Shown: positions 24,827 to 33,552 of the stretch, piece after piece | Numbering within the stretch: position 1 is the stretch's first letter | Layout: every line of letters starts with the position of its first letter | Assembly: GCF_017309385.1 (NCBI RefSeq) | Contig: NZ_JAFJMJ010000001.1 | Location: forward strand, 868,001-932,000 | DNA: 64,000 bases | Direction: 5' to 3' | Source: Amycolatopsis sp. 195334CR | GTDB taxonomy: Bacteria > Actinomycetota > Actinomycetes > Mycobacteriales > Pseudonocardiaceae | The notes under the pieces: model-generated | Told to the model about the DNA's origin: nothing | Databases searched by the model: none | What the model saw: only the letters and a program-made list of their open reading frames with translations | Program-made: the position numbers and the translations under genes

Positions 24827-25081
24827 TTAGGCCTCGTCGTCGCGTGCGGCCGCGTCCACGAGGTCGGTCAGTGTGGTGACGAGTGCCGTGAGGTCGCGCG
24901 CGGCCCAGTCCAGTGCGGTGATGGCGTCACGGCCAGCGCTCACACCTTGGCCCTTGGCGAACAGGTTGAGGTTCTGCTCGGCGTCGTCGAGGACCTCATG
25001 GAGTTCCTCCAGGGTGCCTAGTTGTTCGTCGAGGTCGATGTCGGCGGCAGAGGTGGTTGACTGGGCGGGCGTGGTAGCCAT
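24827..25081 (-). CDS. Small acidic helical protein
   Basis: The 84-residue protein is strongly acidic and helical: a Ser/Thr-rich start, then LDEQLGTLEELHEVLDDAEQNLN and ALDWAARDLTALVTTLTDLV. It resembles small dimerising or adaptor proteins. GGAAAGGA upstream fixes ATG 25081. It lies directly downstream of the protease-vWA gene (gap 75 bases) and could be its partner or inhibitor, which is inference from position only. Confidence 0.6.
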   Translation of the reverse strand: MATTPAQSTTSAADIDLDEQLGTLEELHEVLDDAEQNLNLFAKGQGVSAGRDAITALDWAARDLTALVTTLTDLVDAAARDDEA

Positions 25082-25156
25082 TGGTTCGTCCTTTCCGTTG
25101 TGGTGTCGGTTCCTTGTGGTCACCCGGGGGCGGGGCGGGCCCGCCCCCGGATGGGT

Positions 25157-26923
25157 TCAGCGGGTGGCTCGCAGGGCGGCCGTGGCGGCCTGCCCAATGG
25201 CGCGGGCGGTGGCGGCCGGGTCGGTCAGGGTGTGCACGGTGGCGCCGTTCATGGGTTTGGTGCCCCTCTTGTCGGGTGCCAGCCACAGCACCGCGCACCC
25301 GCTCTCGCGCAACCGGTCGAGCATTTTCTGGCCTGGTATCCGGGTGGTGTCCTCGAATTGGCCGTCGGAGATGATCACCAGCAGTCGCGCGGCGGTTGGG
25401 CGGGACAGGTCGAGGGCACCGTCGAGGGCGTTGATCGCGGTGTCGATGACGTGCCCGCACATGGCGGTGCCGAATTCGGTCACCTTCGGGGGTGTGACGC
25501 CGGGGCGGGTGATCGCGGTGACGATGCCCGCGCCGAAGGTCACGGTCGCGGTGGTGGTGGGCACGGTGGTGTAGCGGGCGGCGTGGGCGAGGATCCAGGC
25601 CGCCGAGGCCACGGGAGCGGTGAAGGCCTTCATGGAATCGGTGACGTCACAGATGATGCCGAGCCGTAGTGGCGGGGCTGGCACGACATTGCGGGTGGTG
25701 CGGGTGAAGGGTTCGGCGGTGGGGATCGCGCCCGCCGCGCGCTGGGCGTCGACGGTCATCGCGCCGCGCATCCGCAACCGCCCCGGGGGCACTGCCGAGC
25801 GGGTTTTGGTGGCGGTGCGGTCGCGGTGTCCGGCGGTGGTCAGCGCGCGGGCGAGGTGCCGCGCGGCGCTGTGTTCGGTCGCGTTCGGCGCGCGGGTGCC
25901 GAGGATGTGGCGGGCGGTCGGGTTGTACCCGGTGCCCGTACCGCTGAAGACCTCCTTCGCGGAGTCCTGTGCCCGTTGGCGTGCTTTGTCGTCGGCGGCA
26001 CGCGCGTCCATGGCTTGGGTGATGGGGTCGGTGGGCGCGGGTTCGGCGACGATCGCGCTACCGATCGCGCCGACGGCGTTGGTGATCGCGTTCGCCAGCG
26101 GCGACCGCGACGGCATCTTGTTCCCCGCCCCGTTCTGGTTCGTGGCGTTGGGGTCGGGGGTGTCGGGTGGTTCGTCCGGGTCGGTGCCGATCGCTTCGCA
26201 CCATTGGCGCCCGAGGTCGATCATGCGCTGGGCGTCGTCGTCGGCGGTGCGGTGCGCGGCGCGCCAGATTCGGCGCAGTGTCGCGAGTGTGTCGGTGCCG
26301 AGAATGTCGCGCACCACGCGCTCGACGCGGGCGACTTCGCTGCGGTTGAGGATGCCGCCGTCCACTCGTGCCAGCACCAGCGCGGCACTGCGGGCGGCGT
26401 CCTGGGGGGTCATCCGCGGTGCTGCGGTGGGGTCGTTGGCGCGGGTATCGGCGAGGATGAGGTTGGTGGTGCTGGCGCGCAGCCAGTATCGGTCACCCGG
26501 GCGGCGGCGCACCTGTGCCGCTTCCATGCGGGACTCTTCCAGCAGGTCCGCCGCCGCGACCGCGCCCGGGGGCGCGCCTTGGGGTGCCTGCCACACGGAG
26601 TGTTTGGCGTGGCCGCATTCGTGGGTCAGCAGTCCCCATGCGGTGCGGTAGCGCTTGCGGTCCCCGACCCGGTGCGGGGCGACCGTGGCGGGGTCGACCC
26701 CGGTGTCGAGGTGGACGCCGTCGACCTCGATGGTGGACTTGTCGGGGAAGTAGCAGGCCGGGGACCCGTGGCCAGCGCCCGGGGCGACCGTGACGACCAG
26801 GTTGTCACAGTCGGCGATGGCGGGTGTCTCGTCGCCGAATGCGGCGGACAGGGCAAGCCATCCGGGAGTGGTCGGGAAAATCGCGGTGGGAGCGGCGGTG
26901 GCTGCGGCTACGTGAATGCTCAT
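25157..26923 (-). CDS. Metalloprotease-like HExxH plus vWA domain protein
   Basis: The 588-residue protein carries a zincin motif HECGH at residues 101-105 (preceded by LLT, followed by AKHSVW) and a C-terminal von Willebrand A domain. In the vWA, the MIDAS-like motif DVTDSM is near residue 427, RLLVIISDGQFEDT supplies a further metal site, and strands and helices alternate as expected. Between them is a helical, Ala-rich region of ~250 residues. The partner just upstream is a MoxR-type AAA ATPase, a pairing known from MoxR/vWA systems in which the ATPase remodels a target held by the vWA protein. A protease-like head on the vWA partner is unusual. An enzyme activated by its AAA partner is a reasonable inference; substrates are unknown. 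FtsH-like or CobT-like roles seem less likely. Confidence 0.8.
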   Translation of the reverse strand: MSIHVAAATAAPTAIFPTTPGWLALSAAFGDETPAIADCDNLVVTVAPGAGHGSPACYFPDKSTIEVDGVHLDTGVDPATVAPHRVGDRKRYRTAWGLLTHECGHAKHSVWQAPQGAPPGAVAAADLLEESRMEAAQVRRRPGDRYWLRASTTNLILADTRANDPTAAPRMTPQDAARSAALVLARVDGGILNRSEVARVERVVRDILGTDTLATLRRIWRAAHRTADDDAQRMIDLGRQWCEAIGTDPDEPPDTPDPNATNQNGAGNKMPSRSPLANAITNAVGAIGSAIVAEPAPTDPITQAMDARAADDKARQRAQDSAKEVFSGTGTGYNPTARHILGTRAPNATEHSAARHLARALTTAGHRDRTATKTRSAVPPGRLRMRGAMTVDAQRAAGAIPTAEPFTRTTRNVVPAPPLRLGIICDVTDSMKAFTAPVASAAWILAHAARYTTVPTTTATVTFGAGIVTAITRPGVTPPKVTEFGTAMCGHVIDTAINALDGALDLSRPTAARLLVIISDGQFEDTTRIPGQKMLDRLRESGCAVLWLAPDKRGTKPMNGATVHTLTDPAATARAIGQAATAALRATR

Positions 26924-26972
26924 GGCCTGTGTCCTTTCCGGACGGTCGCGCGGGCGGTACGGTGGTCGTGGG

Positions 26973-28118
26973 CTAGGCGAACTGTGACCCCAGCGACAAC
27001 GGGGCGACATTCGCGCCGAACACGTTGCACACGGCTTCGGCGACCACGGCCCGGTCCTCTTCGGGTGCGATGCCGACCAGGTTCCCGGCGGCCGCGAGGG
27101 TGCCCAGCACGTCGGCTATCCGGTTGAACGCGATCAGTTCCCGCAGCTGCGGCGCCCAACCGATCTCGCCCTTGCCCTGCCGTTGGGCCAGATTCCGCGC
27201 CACGCGCACCGCTTTCGGGTCGATGTTGAGCTGGGTGGCGAGGTCGTAGTCGGTCGACACGTGGATCTGCGCGGAGAACCGTGACGAGAGCGCGTCGGTG
27301 AGCACCGCGCCGTGCACCCCGGGGTTGTGTCCGGCCACGACGTAGAACCCGGGGGCGGCGTCGACCACCTCGTTTTTATGGGTTTTGATCAGGATCTGGC
27401 GGCGTCCGTCCATCGCGGGATAGACCACCGCGAGCACGGTCGGCGGTATGAGCGTGGCGTCATCGATGAACAGTGCGCGCCCCTCACGCATCGCGGTCAC
27501 CAGCGGCCCGTAGGTGAATTCGTAACGCCCGTCCGGGGTTTGGGTGTAGGAGCCGACGAAATCGTCGGTGACGGTGTCGGAATCCCCTTGCAGGGTCACG
27601 ATGTCCGGGAACGCGGCTTCCACCACCGACGTTTTCCCGGTGCCGGGCGGGCCGTACATGAGCGCGGACACCCCCGCGTCCCGTAACCGCCGTAGCGCGG
27701 TCACATCGGACAGTCCGGACAGTTTGCGCGGGTGGTACATCTGCCCGTTCGGGCGGCGTACGGGACCGGTCACCAGCGCGGGCGGGGCGGGCGGGGCGGC
27801 GGGTGTGGTGCCGCGCGGGGCGACCGTGGTGACTGTGGCGGCGTCGGCGGTTGTGTCGGTCGCACGGTAGGTGACCGGGTTGACGCCGACTTTTTTGGCT
27901 TCCCCGCGCGCTTCCAGTGTGGCCAGCGCGTTGCCGACCGCGCCGGACGATTTCCCGCCGAGTTTGGCCGCGATGGTGCCGGGGGTGAGTGCGGCGGTGG
28001 GGTCGTGGGCGAGTTGTTCGGCCACCATGCGGCGAAGTTCGCCGTTGCGCAGTCGGTGTGCCGCGCCCGGGGCGGCGGGCGTGCTGCCCGTGGCCGGAAT
28101 CGTGACTGGCGTGGTCAT
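26973..28118 (-). CDS. MoxR/CobS-type AAA ATPase with N-terminal winged helix
   Basis: The 381-residue protein has Walker A YGPPGTGKTS (residues ~155-164), Walker B ALFIDDATLI (~215-224) and sensor region YVVAGHNPGVHGAVLTDALSSRF (read in two parts, ~250-272), matching the MoxR/CobS branch of AAA proteins. The first ~85 residues form a winged helix (LTPGTIAAKLGGKSSGAVGNAL), the same type as in the protein at 13876-14841. It is followed 49 bases later by the HExxH-vWA gene, so the two form an ATPase plus vWA module. Such modules act as chaperone-like or metal-insertion machines, or as part of conflict systems. AAAGGA upstream supports ATG 28118. Confidence 0.87.
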   Translation of the reverse strand: MTTPVTIPATGSTPAAPGAAHRLRNGELRRMVAEQLAHDPTAALTPGTIAAKLGGKSSGAVGNALATLEARGEAKKVGVNPVTYRATDTTADAATVTTVAPRGTTPAAPPAPPALVTGPVRRPNGQMYHPRKLSGLSDVTALRRLRDAGVSALMYGPPGTGKTSVVEAAFPDIVTLQGDSDTVTDDFVGSYTQTPDGRYEFTYGPLVTAMREGRALFIDDATLIPPTVLAVVYPAMDGRRQILIKTHKNEVVDAAPGFYVVAGHNPGVHGAVLTDALSSRFSAQIHVSTDYDLATQLNIDPKAVRVARNLAQRQGKGEIGWAPQLRELIAFNRIADVLGTLAAAGNLVGIAPEEDRAVVAEAVCNVFGANVAPLSLGSQFA

Positions 28119-28197
28119 GGTGTCGGGTCCTTTCGCGTGGTTCGGTCGGCGGGGCGGGGACCGGGGGGTGCGGTCGGTTTTCTTGCGGTGGCGTGGT

Positions 28198-28521
28198 TTA
28201 GCTGCGGCCGAACCCGTTGGTCAGTGCGTGGACCGCGTGGTATTCGTCGTGGGCGTCGTAGTGCTTCCCGTCGGGGGTCACCACCCGCCAGCGGTCACCG
28301 CGCACGGGGTCGGCGGGGTAGTAGCTTCCGGCGAACGTGCCGTCGGCGCGGGTGACCGTGCCGTACAACATTTGTTGCGCGTCGGCGGGGTCGATCACCA
28401 CACCCGTGACGGTGCAACCGTTTTCCACGGATTGCCGCACCACGATGTCGGGCAGTGGCGCGGGGTCGGCGGCGGGGTCGACCACGTACACGGCGCGGGT
28501 GTCGGTGGCGTTGTGGTTCAT
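28198..28521 (-). CDS. Small unknown protein (107 residues)
   Basis: The hydrophilic, strand-rich product runs from TRAVYVVDPAADPAPLPDIV through GCTVTGVVID and DRWRVVTPDGKHYDAHDEYH to a helix ending ALTNGFGRS. No family recognised. GAAAGGG lies upstream of ATG 28521. It sits near the start of the long minus-strand run, just before the MoxR ATPase gene. Confidence 0.6.
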   Translation of the reverse strand: MNHNATDTRAVYVVDPAADPAPLPDIVVRQSVENGCTVTGVVIDPADAQQMLYGTVTRADGTFAGSYYPADPVRGDRWRVVTPDGKHYDAHDEYHAVHALTNGFGRS

Positions 28522-28554
28522 GGCGTGCCCTTTCGGCGGCTGGGTGGTTGCGGG

Positions 28555-28719
28555 TCAGTGGGTGGCGGCGGGTTCGGTTTCGGTGGCGTCGGCGTTGCGC
28601 TGGTGGGTTTCGGCGGCGTAGTCGGCGGCGTCGGGGGTGGCGTGTTCTTCGACCCACCCGCAGTAGCAAAACGCGGTGGCGGTGCCGTCGGCGTTGGTGG
28701 TGGTGTCGGCGTAGCACAT
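28555..28719 (-). CDS. Small protein with CxC motif (54 residues), probable first gene of the operon
   Basis: The product begins MCYADTTTNADGTATAFCYCGWVEEHATP, with three cysteines including CYC, followed by Ala/Glu/His-rich sequence. The ribosome site is weak (ACGGGGA). It is the furthest-upstream gene of the minus-strand run, with 947 bases of gene-free sequence before it. It may be a small metal-binding protein. An upstream in-frame extension exists but is non-coding in character. Confidence 0.5.
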   Translation of the reverse strand: MCYADTTTNADGTATAFCYCGWVEEHATPDAADYAAETHQRNADATETEPAATH

Positions 28720-28916
28720 AGCGATCCCCGTTCGTGAATTGGTGTTTCCGGCTTCCCGGTGGAACTGATTCGCACCCGGGGCGGTAGTTGGTTTTTGGTT
28801 TCGCTTCCGGTTTTCCCGGTGACACAACAAACGTAACCCGACCCCCGGGCGCCGCGCAATAGTTTTCCGGGGTGAATTTCGGGAAATTTTGGCCGCATTT
28901 TCAGTGCAGCTGCCAC

Positions 28917-28932
28917 AATTCCGCGCGGAATT
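28917..28932. promoter_or_regulatory. Perfect 16-bp palindrome AATTCCGCGCGGAATT
   Basis: Both halves match exactly. It lies about 200 bases upstream of the 28719 start in AT-richer sequence and is a good size for a dimeric repressor site. No partner is known; the winged-helix proteins in the window are candidates. Confidence 0.5.
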
Positions 28933-29159
28933 TTTGTGCAGGTCAGGCAATTGCAGGCCGACCAGAAATGGGGGCGCCGGTCACGTATCGAACCGCGGAT
29001 AGACGTAGTTGTTTTTATTAACTTGAATGAAAGACCGGAATAGGGGGAGGTGAGTTGAGATGCCGTGGTGAGCCGTGGTGAAACGATGACGGGGCCGCGT
29101 GACATCGGCGCCGGGCCTGATGTGTTCACCTGCTTGGTGTCACGCGAGTCTGGGATACC

Positions 29160-29231
29160 GGTGGATCCCCTTGCAGGGGGTGTGACCTGCGGAGATGGCG
29201 GACACGGGGGGATCCACCTTAGGTGGATACC
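29160..29231. repeat. Cluster of GGTGGATNCC repeats in both orientations
   Basis: GGTGGATCCC occurs at 29160-29169, its complement GGGATCCACC at 29209-29218, and GGTGGATACC at 29222-29231; a related GGGATACC precedes the first. The first and second copies form an 11-bp inverted repeat with a 37-base loop. The layout could be a binding-site array, an origin-like element or an att-like site. Confidence 0.45.
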
Positions 29232-29666
29232 GGAGGACGAGGCTGATAGGCCGGGTCGGCGGCCCCGCGGTTGGCAGTCACCGTCCGCGTCTCCGAGGTG
29301 CGCGAGCCCGGCAGCGGGTAGCGACATGGAGGCGCGAGGTGGACCGCCCGGAATACCGTTCTCGATTCGACCATGGCAGTCACTACGGTCGCCGGAGACT
29401 GTCTTCGCGGTGCGTGGATGTCGCGCCCAGCACTCGGCACGAAACGTCTTCGGCATTGTCTCGGAATACGAGAACACGTCCACAGATGTCTTTTTCTTCG
29501 ACCTCGACAGTTGCACTACCACGGTCGACGCTAGCATCGACGCGCACGAGTTAGCGGCCCAGAATCGAGGTATTTCACTGTTCCGCACAAATGCCTCGAC
29601 GGCACGAGAATCGCACCTCGATCGCCGTGCCCGGCATGCGCGTCCGGGAACCCTCGATGCGTCCAT

Positions 29667-32615
29667 TCATGGCGCCGTGGTTCGGGAGAATTCGTCGACC
29701 GGGATCCCGGTGTCGCGGGCGCGCAGCCGCTGGGCGAGGTCGATGGTGTCCGCGGTGGGTGTGGTGTCGACTTCGGTCAGGCGGGTGCGCAGGAGGGTCA
29801 GGGTGCGGGAGATGGCGTCGTGCCGGCCGAGTGTGTGTTGCAGGCGCATGATGTCGCGGTAGAGCAGCTCGTTGTGCGGGTCGAACGCGCGCGCGGTTTC
29901 CAGCAGATCCAGGGTGTAGTCCGGGTCGGCCTCGACGCGGGCGCGGGCGAGCGCGGCCACGGCGTCGAGGGCGTCGCGGCGGGTCGCTTCCCGGGCGGCG
30001 ACGAGCCACTCGGCGTCCAGGCCCTCGGCCAGGGGGCCGCCGTAGTGCGCCACGATCGCCTCGTAGGCGTCGGTGCGCTGCACGGGCGCGATTGTGGCGC
30101 GTCGGCGGGTGACCGCGTCGGCGAAGGCCCAATAGTCCACCTCCACCACGGCCGGGTCGAGCCGGTACTGGCCGTGCTCGGCCAGCACGAGCTCGCCGAC
30201 GGCACCGCCGGTCGCGTGATCAAGGGCGCGGCGGATCCGGGACAGGACGGTGCGCAGCACGCTGGCGGGATTGCGGGGCGGTTCGTCGGGCCACAGGGCG
30301 TCCACAATCGCGTTCCGCGACACCCCGCTGGGATGCACGGCGAGAAACACCAACAGTTCGACCGGGCGGCTGCTCAGTGCGCCGGACAGATCGCGCGGTT
30401 CGATCTCGGGGCGTGCCGGGTTGGGTCGCCAGTGCAGGGCCGGGGCGCCGAAGACCGTCAGCGCCAGCGGCACCGGTATCCCCGGGGCCGTGTTCGCCCC
30501 TCCTGGGCGCGGCGGGCCGCCAGGGTCACTGTGCCCGGCTGGTTCCGGTGCCGGGGCTTCCGCCGTGATCTCCAGGCGATCCGGGCCGCCTCCGGTGTTC
30601 TCATGCGAGGGCGGGGCGGCTGCGTGCGGTGGCGCGGGGGTGATGCTGTGAGGGCCGGCGTCCTCGCTCTCGCCGTCGTCGTGGTGCGGCTGGGCGGTGC
30701 GCAGGAGGTCGAGCACGTCGCGGGTCGCGGTCGCGGGCAGGGTGAAGGCGCGGGTGCCGCGCAGCGGTTCGCCGAGCCCCGGGTCGGTCGCGGAGATGAC
30801 CCCGGAGGCGGTGACGTAGACGGTCACTCCGGGGCGCCATTGACCCAGCAGCAGCGCGGCGAGCCCGTGCTGGCCGTGATTGTCGAGCATCTGCTGCAGT
30901 CGAGCCTGCTGCCCCGTTTCGCGCGGCGGGGCCGTGATCAGGACGGCAGGCCGGTGCGCTGGGGTGTCGAGGTCGGCTAGGGCGCTGTCCAGATCGGCCA
31001 CGACGGTGATCGCCTCCGGCGTGGCGGTGGCCGGGTAGGGCACGCCGAGTAGGCGCCCCAGGTCCGCGGCGGGAATGAGCACTCTCGGCGCCGGCGTGTC
31101 CGCCGCGGTGGTGAGGAGGGTGAGCAGCAGGGCGCGGGCTGCGGCGTAGCCACCGGGCCCGACCAGGCCGAGGCCGTGCACGCGGGCCAGGTCGAGGGCG
31201 ATCTGGCTGCTCGGGCCTGCCACAGACGCGGCGGTCTCACCGCCGTCAGTGGCGGGAGTAGTCGCGTCGAGCGCGATGTCGACTACGGACGGGGGCGTCT
31301 CCGGCCCGGCGGGGCGGCCGGTGGACGTGGCGGCGCCGATCACGCGGCGGGTGCGGGGTGTGAGAACCCGCAGCCGGGTGTCGCTCGCGGTGTCCGCGCG
31401 CTCCGGCGTGCCGGTGCGTGATCGTGGTGGCGAGGCGGAACCGGCGGGCGCACGAGGATGCGCCTCGCAGGTGGCCGCATCGGCGGTCTCGGTGTCCAGT
31501 TCGAGGTCGTCGTCGTGGCGCTGAGTGCGCAGGTGGGCCAGGCGCAGCTGGTAGACCACCGGCGCGACGGGCAGGTCATCGCCGCGCCGGCCGCTGCCGG
31601 GCCGGTAGCGCGCGTAGCGGCGCCGTCGCGCGAGCACGAGCAGGGCACTGACCGCCGCTGCCAGACCGAGGCTGACGAACACCTCGCCGCTGCCCCAGGT
31701 CACCGCGCCCGCGGGCGGTTCGCCTGCCGCGTGGTGAGCGGGTCGCGCGGTCGGTGCGGTGGCCGGGGCAGGCGCTGAGGGCGGCGACATGGACGTGCTC
31801 GGCGGAGCTGGGGATGGTGGTTCGGTGGCGGGAGGCGATGGCAGCGGTGTTAATCCTTCGGGGCCTGGTGGCGCAGGCGGCGAGGAAAGAGCGTCGGTCG
31901 CGGGGAGGCGGAGGGTGTCGCCGGGGTGGATTCGATGTGGGTTGGTCAGCACCCGTCCGCCGGGCTGGGTGCTGCCCTCGTTGAGGGCCCAGATCTGTGG
32001 CCAGCGATCCCCGTCGCCGAGGCAGCGCTGCGCGATCCGCCACAGGGAGTCGTGCACCCCGTTCTCCGGTGGCCTGGCGCGTTCGGTCCCGGGTTCGGTC
32101 GTGCGTAGGGACGGCGTAGGGCGCTCGCTGGTGGCCGGTGTGGCCGCGGCGGGGGCGGTCGCGACCGCCGGGGCGTGGCCAGCCGGACGGGCCGCGTCAG
32201 CGGGGGTGATGGGTGCGGCGGTGGCGGTGCGGCCCAGCACCGTGATCAGCAGGGCGCCGACGAGCCCGGCCGCCACGCGCCGCACCGGGCCCGTGTGCCG
32301 TCGCAGTTCCGGCCACCGGGCGCCCCGGGCCACCTCGGCCGCGCAGGCGGCGACGTCGATCACGAAGACCAGCCACAACCCCCATGCCAGGCAGGCGAGC
32401 GTGTCGAGCAGGAACCGGCTCGACATCGGCGCCATCAGCACAGAGCCGACCTCATCCAGGCTCGGCAGCCGGTCCGGCAACGGCCAGCCCACACCAAGAA
32501 TCAACGCCGCCGGAAGCCCTGCCACGAGCGCGGCGAGCAGGATGCCCGCGAGCAGTCCACGCCCCGCCCGGCCCAGCAACCGCGCGGTACGCGCGCTCGC
32601 CGTACGGCTGACCAT
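29667..32615 (-). CDS. Membrane protein with LysM and BTAD (SARP-like) domains, Tad locus
   Basis: The 982-residue protein has N-terminal membrane segments (residues ~18-42, 68-92 and 110-128), then a Pro-rich stretch. A LysM-like domain follows near residues 188-235 (SLWRIAQRCLGDGDRWPQIWALN, then RIHPGDTLRLP in separate parts), then another membrane segment near residue 308-325 and an Ala/Thr-rich middle. The C-terminus is a bacterial transcriptional activator domain (residues ~735-975: VDALWPDEPPRNPASVLRTVLS, TPTADTIDLAQRLRA). LysM-BTAD proteins are a regular companion of actinobacterial Tad/Flp pilus loci. It may sense wall or assembly state, but a DNA-binding role is unproven because the protein is membrane-anchored. 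Its start overlaps the stop of the 140-residue gene (TGATG). Confidence 0.82.
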   Translation of the reverse strand: MVSRTASARTARLLGRAGRGLLAGILLAALVAGLPAALILGVGWPLPDRLPSLDEVGSVLMAPMSSRFLLDTLACLAWGLWLVFVIDVAACAAEVARGARWPELRRHTGPVRRVAAGLVGALLITVLGRTATAAPITPADAARPAGHAPAVATAPAAATPATSERPTPSLRTTEPGTERARPPENGVHDSLWRIAQRCLGDGDRWPQIWALNEGSTQPGGRVLTNPHRIHPGDTLRLPATDALSSPPAPPGPEGLTPLPSPPATEPPSPAPPSTSMSPPSAPAPATAPTARPAHHAAGEPPAGAVTWGSGEVFVSLGLAAAVSALLVLARRRRYARYRPGSGRRGDDLPVAPVVYQLRLAHLRTQRHDDDLELDTETADAATCEAHPRAPAGSASPPRSRTGTPERADTASDTRLRVLTPRTRRVIGAATSTGRPAGPETPPSVVDIALDATTPATDGGETAASVAGPSSQIALDLARVHGLGLVGPGGYAAARALLLTLLTTAADTPAPRVLIPAADLGRLLGVPYPATATPEAITVVADLDSALADLDTPAHRPAVLITAPPRETGQQARLQQMLDNHGQHGLAALLLGQWRPGVTVYVTASGVISATDPGLGEPLRGTRAFTLPATATRDVLDLLRTAQPHHDDGESEDAGPHSITPAPPHAAAPPSHENTGGGPDRLEITAEAPAPEPAGHSDPGGPPRPGGANTAPGIPVPLALTVFGAPALHWRPNPARPEIEPRDLSGALSSRPVELLVFLAVHPSGVSRNAIVDALWPDEPPRNPASVLRTVLSRIRRALDHATGGAVGELVLAEHGQYRLDPAVVEVDYWAFADAVTRRRATIAPVQRTDAYEAIVAHYGGPLAEGLDAEWLVAAREATRRDALDAVAALARARVEADPDYTLDLLETARAFDPHNELLYRDIMRLQHTLGRHDAISRTLTLLRTRLTEVDTTPTADTIDLAQRLRARDTGIPVDEFSRTTAP

Positions 32616-33037
32616 CAGGGGCTCGCGGCGCCGACCGCGACCCCGCCCGCGCGAGTGGACTCAGGTTCGGGCGGCGCCGGGGCCACAGGGCGCCCCGCAC
32701 GCGGCTCGGGGCCCGTCCGGGCGCCGAGGCTGGCGTTCTTCTTCGGGCTCGGGCGTGTGCGCTTGCCGCGGGAGGGTTTGGCGGCCTGGTCACGCCAGCG
32801 GGTGAGGTCTGCGGCAGGGACGTCGGTGACCTGGGCCAGCTCGGGCACGTCAATCACGTCGCCGGCCGCGGTCAGAACCTCGCCGAGCTCGCGTTCTAGG
32901 TCGGCGAGCTGGGCGGCGAGCTCGGTGTGCCGGCGGGCCAGCTCGCCGACGGTGGTGGCCGCCTGCGCACGGCGCGCGCTGCGGGCGGAGTCGCGTTCCT
33001 TCAGGCGGCGGGTGATCTCGTCTTGCGTGGTGACCAT
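32615..33037 (-). CDS. Small coiled-coil, HTH-like protein
   Basis: The 140-residue product starts MVTTQDEITRRLKERDSARS and continues with a coiled-coil-like helix (ELARRHTELAAQLADLEREL). A short helix-turn-helix-like segment follows (VPELAQVTDVPAADLTRW), then a basic Lys/Arg/Pro-rich tail. GGAAGGAG lies upstream of ATG 33037. It is coupled to the LysM-BTAD gene by a one-base overlap. A DNA-binding or bridging role is suggested by the tail and turn, but I do not recognise the family. Confidence 0.68.
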   Translation of the reverse strand: MVTTQDEITRRLKERDSARSARRAQAATTVGELARRHTELAAQLADLERELGEVLTAAGDVIDVPELAQVTDVPAADLTRWRDQAAKPSRGKRTRPSPKKNASLGARTGPEPRAGRPVAPAPPEPESTRAGGVAVGAASP

Positions 33038-33078
33038 GCCCGTGTTTCTCCTTCCGCGAATCGGTGCAGCGCGCGTGG

Positions 33079-33468
33079 TCAGGGCTCGATGCCGGTGACC
33101 CCGCGCTGTGGGTGGGCGGCGCCCCGCCCGTGGGTCTGGATGTCCTCGATCCCGACTAGCGACAGCAGTTGGGTCCGGTAGATGGCGGTGACCTCGACCG
33201 TCACGGTGTCCCCGGCGACCTGCACTGTGCCGGTGGCGCCGACGCCGGCCAGGTACCACTGCGCCAGCTCGCGTGCCCGCCCTGGATCGAGCCGAACAGT
33301 GCCGTTGGCGCGATAGGTGGCGAGGTCGAGGGCCTGGGCGCCGGCGCGGGCGGCGGATTCGGCCTGCCCGCCGGCGCGGACCTTGCTCGCCAGCGCGAGG
33401 CCGCCGTCCAGGCTCAGCCCGGTCAGGGCGAGCAGCCCGATCAGCAGGGCGAGCACGAAGGCGGTCAC
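33079..33468 (-). CDS. TadG/TadE-like minor pilin
   Basis: The 129-residue product begins with a hydrophobic segment typical of Tad minor pilins (VTAFVLALLIGLLALTGLSL, then DGGLALASKV). A small extracytoplasmic domain follows (RANGTVRLDPGRARELAQWY, GDTVTVEVTAIYRTQLLSL). In related proteins the segment follows Gly-Arg/Ser-Val-Thr; here EEGRVTAF is encoded and GTG 33468 begins at VTAF, leaving the charged leader upstream. GAGGAAGG lies 5 bases before that GTG, but an upstream non-standard start that keeps the leader is possible. It would be a prepilin-like protein placed in the membrane before assembly. Confidence 0.68.
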   Translation of the reverse strand: MTAFVLALLIGLLALTGLSLDGGLALASKVRAGGQAESAARAGAQALDLATYRANGTVRLDPGRARELAQWYLAGVGATGTVQVAGDTVTVEVTAIYRTQLLSLVGIEDIQTHGRGAAHPQRGVTGIEP

Positions 33469-33552
33469 CCGGCCTTCCTCAGCTCGCCACCACCCCCGCA
33501 GCTGGCGCCTCGCCGTCGCGCTGGCGACGCCAGTGCGTGAGGAGCTGCCGCG

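Larger units (their letters stand above)
28720..29666. other. 947-base regulatory gap at the head of the long minus-strand operon
   Basis: This is the largest gap between the operon starting at 28719 and the Tad locus ending at 29667. It is locally less GC-rich around 28860-29040, as expected for a promoter. It contains a perfect 16-bp palindrome (28917-28932) and a cluster of GGTGGATNCC repeats (29160-29231), listed separately. Open frames on the plus strand across 29065-29862 have Arg/Ser-rich shadow composition and no ribosome site. An origin or control region is possible. Confidence 0.5.

Noticed and set aside
29065..29862. Plus-strand open frame in the gap and the start of the BTAD gene
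   Set aside because: It overlaps the well-supported minus-strand gene, has Arg/Ser-rich shadow composition and no ribosome site.
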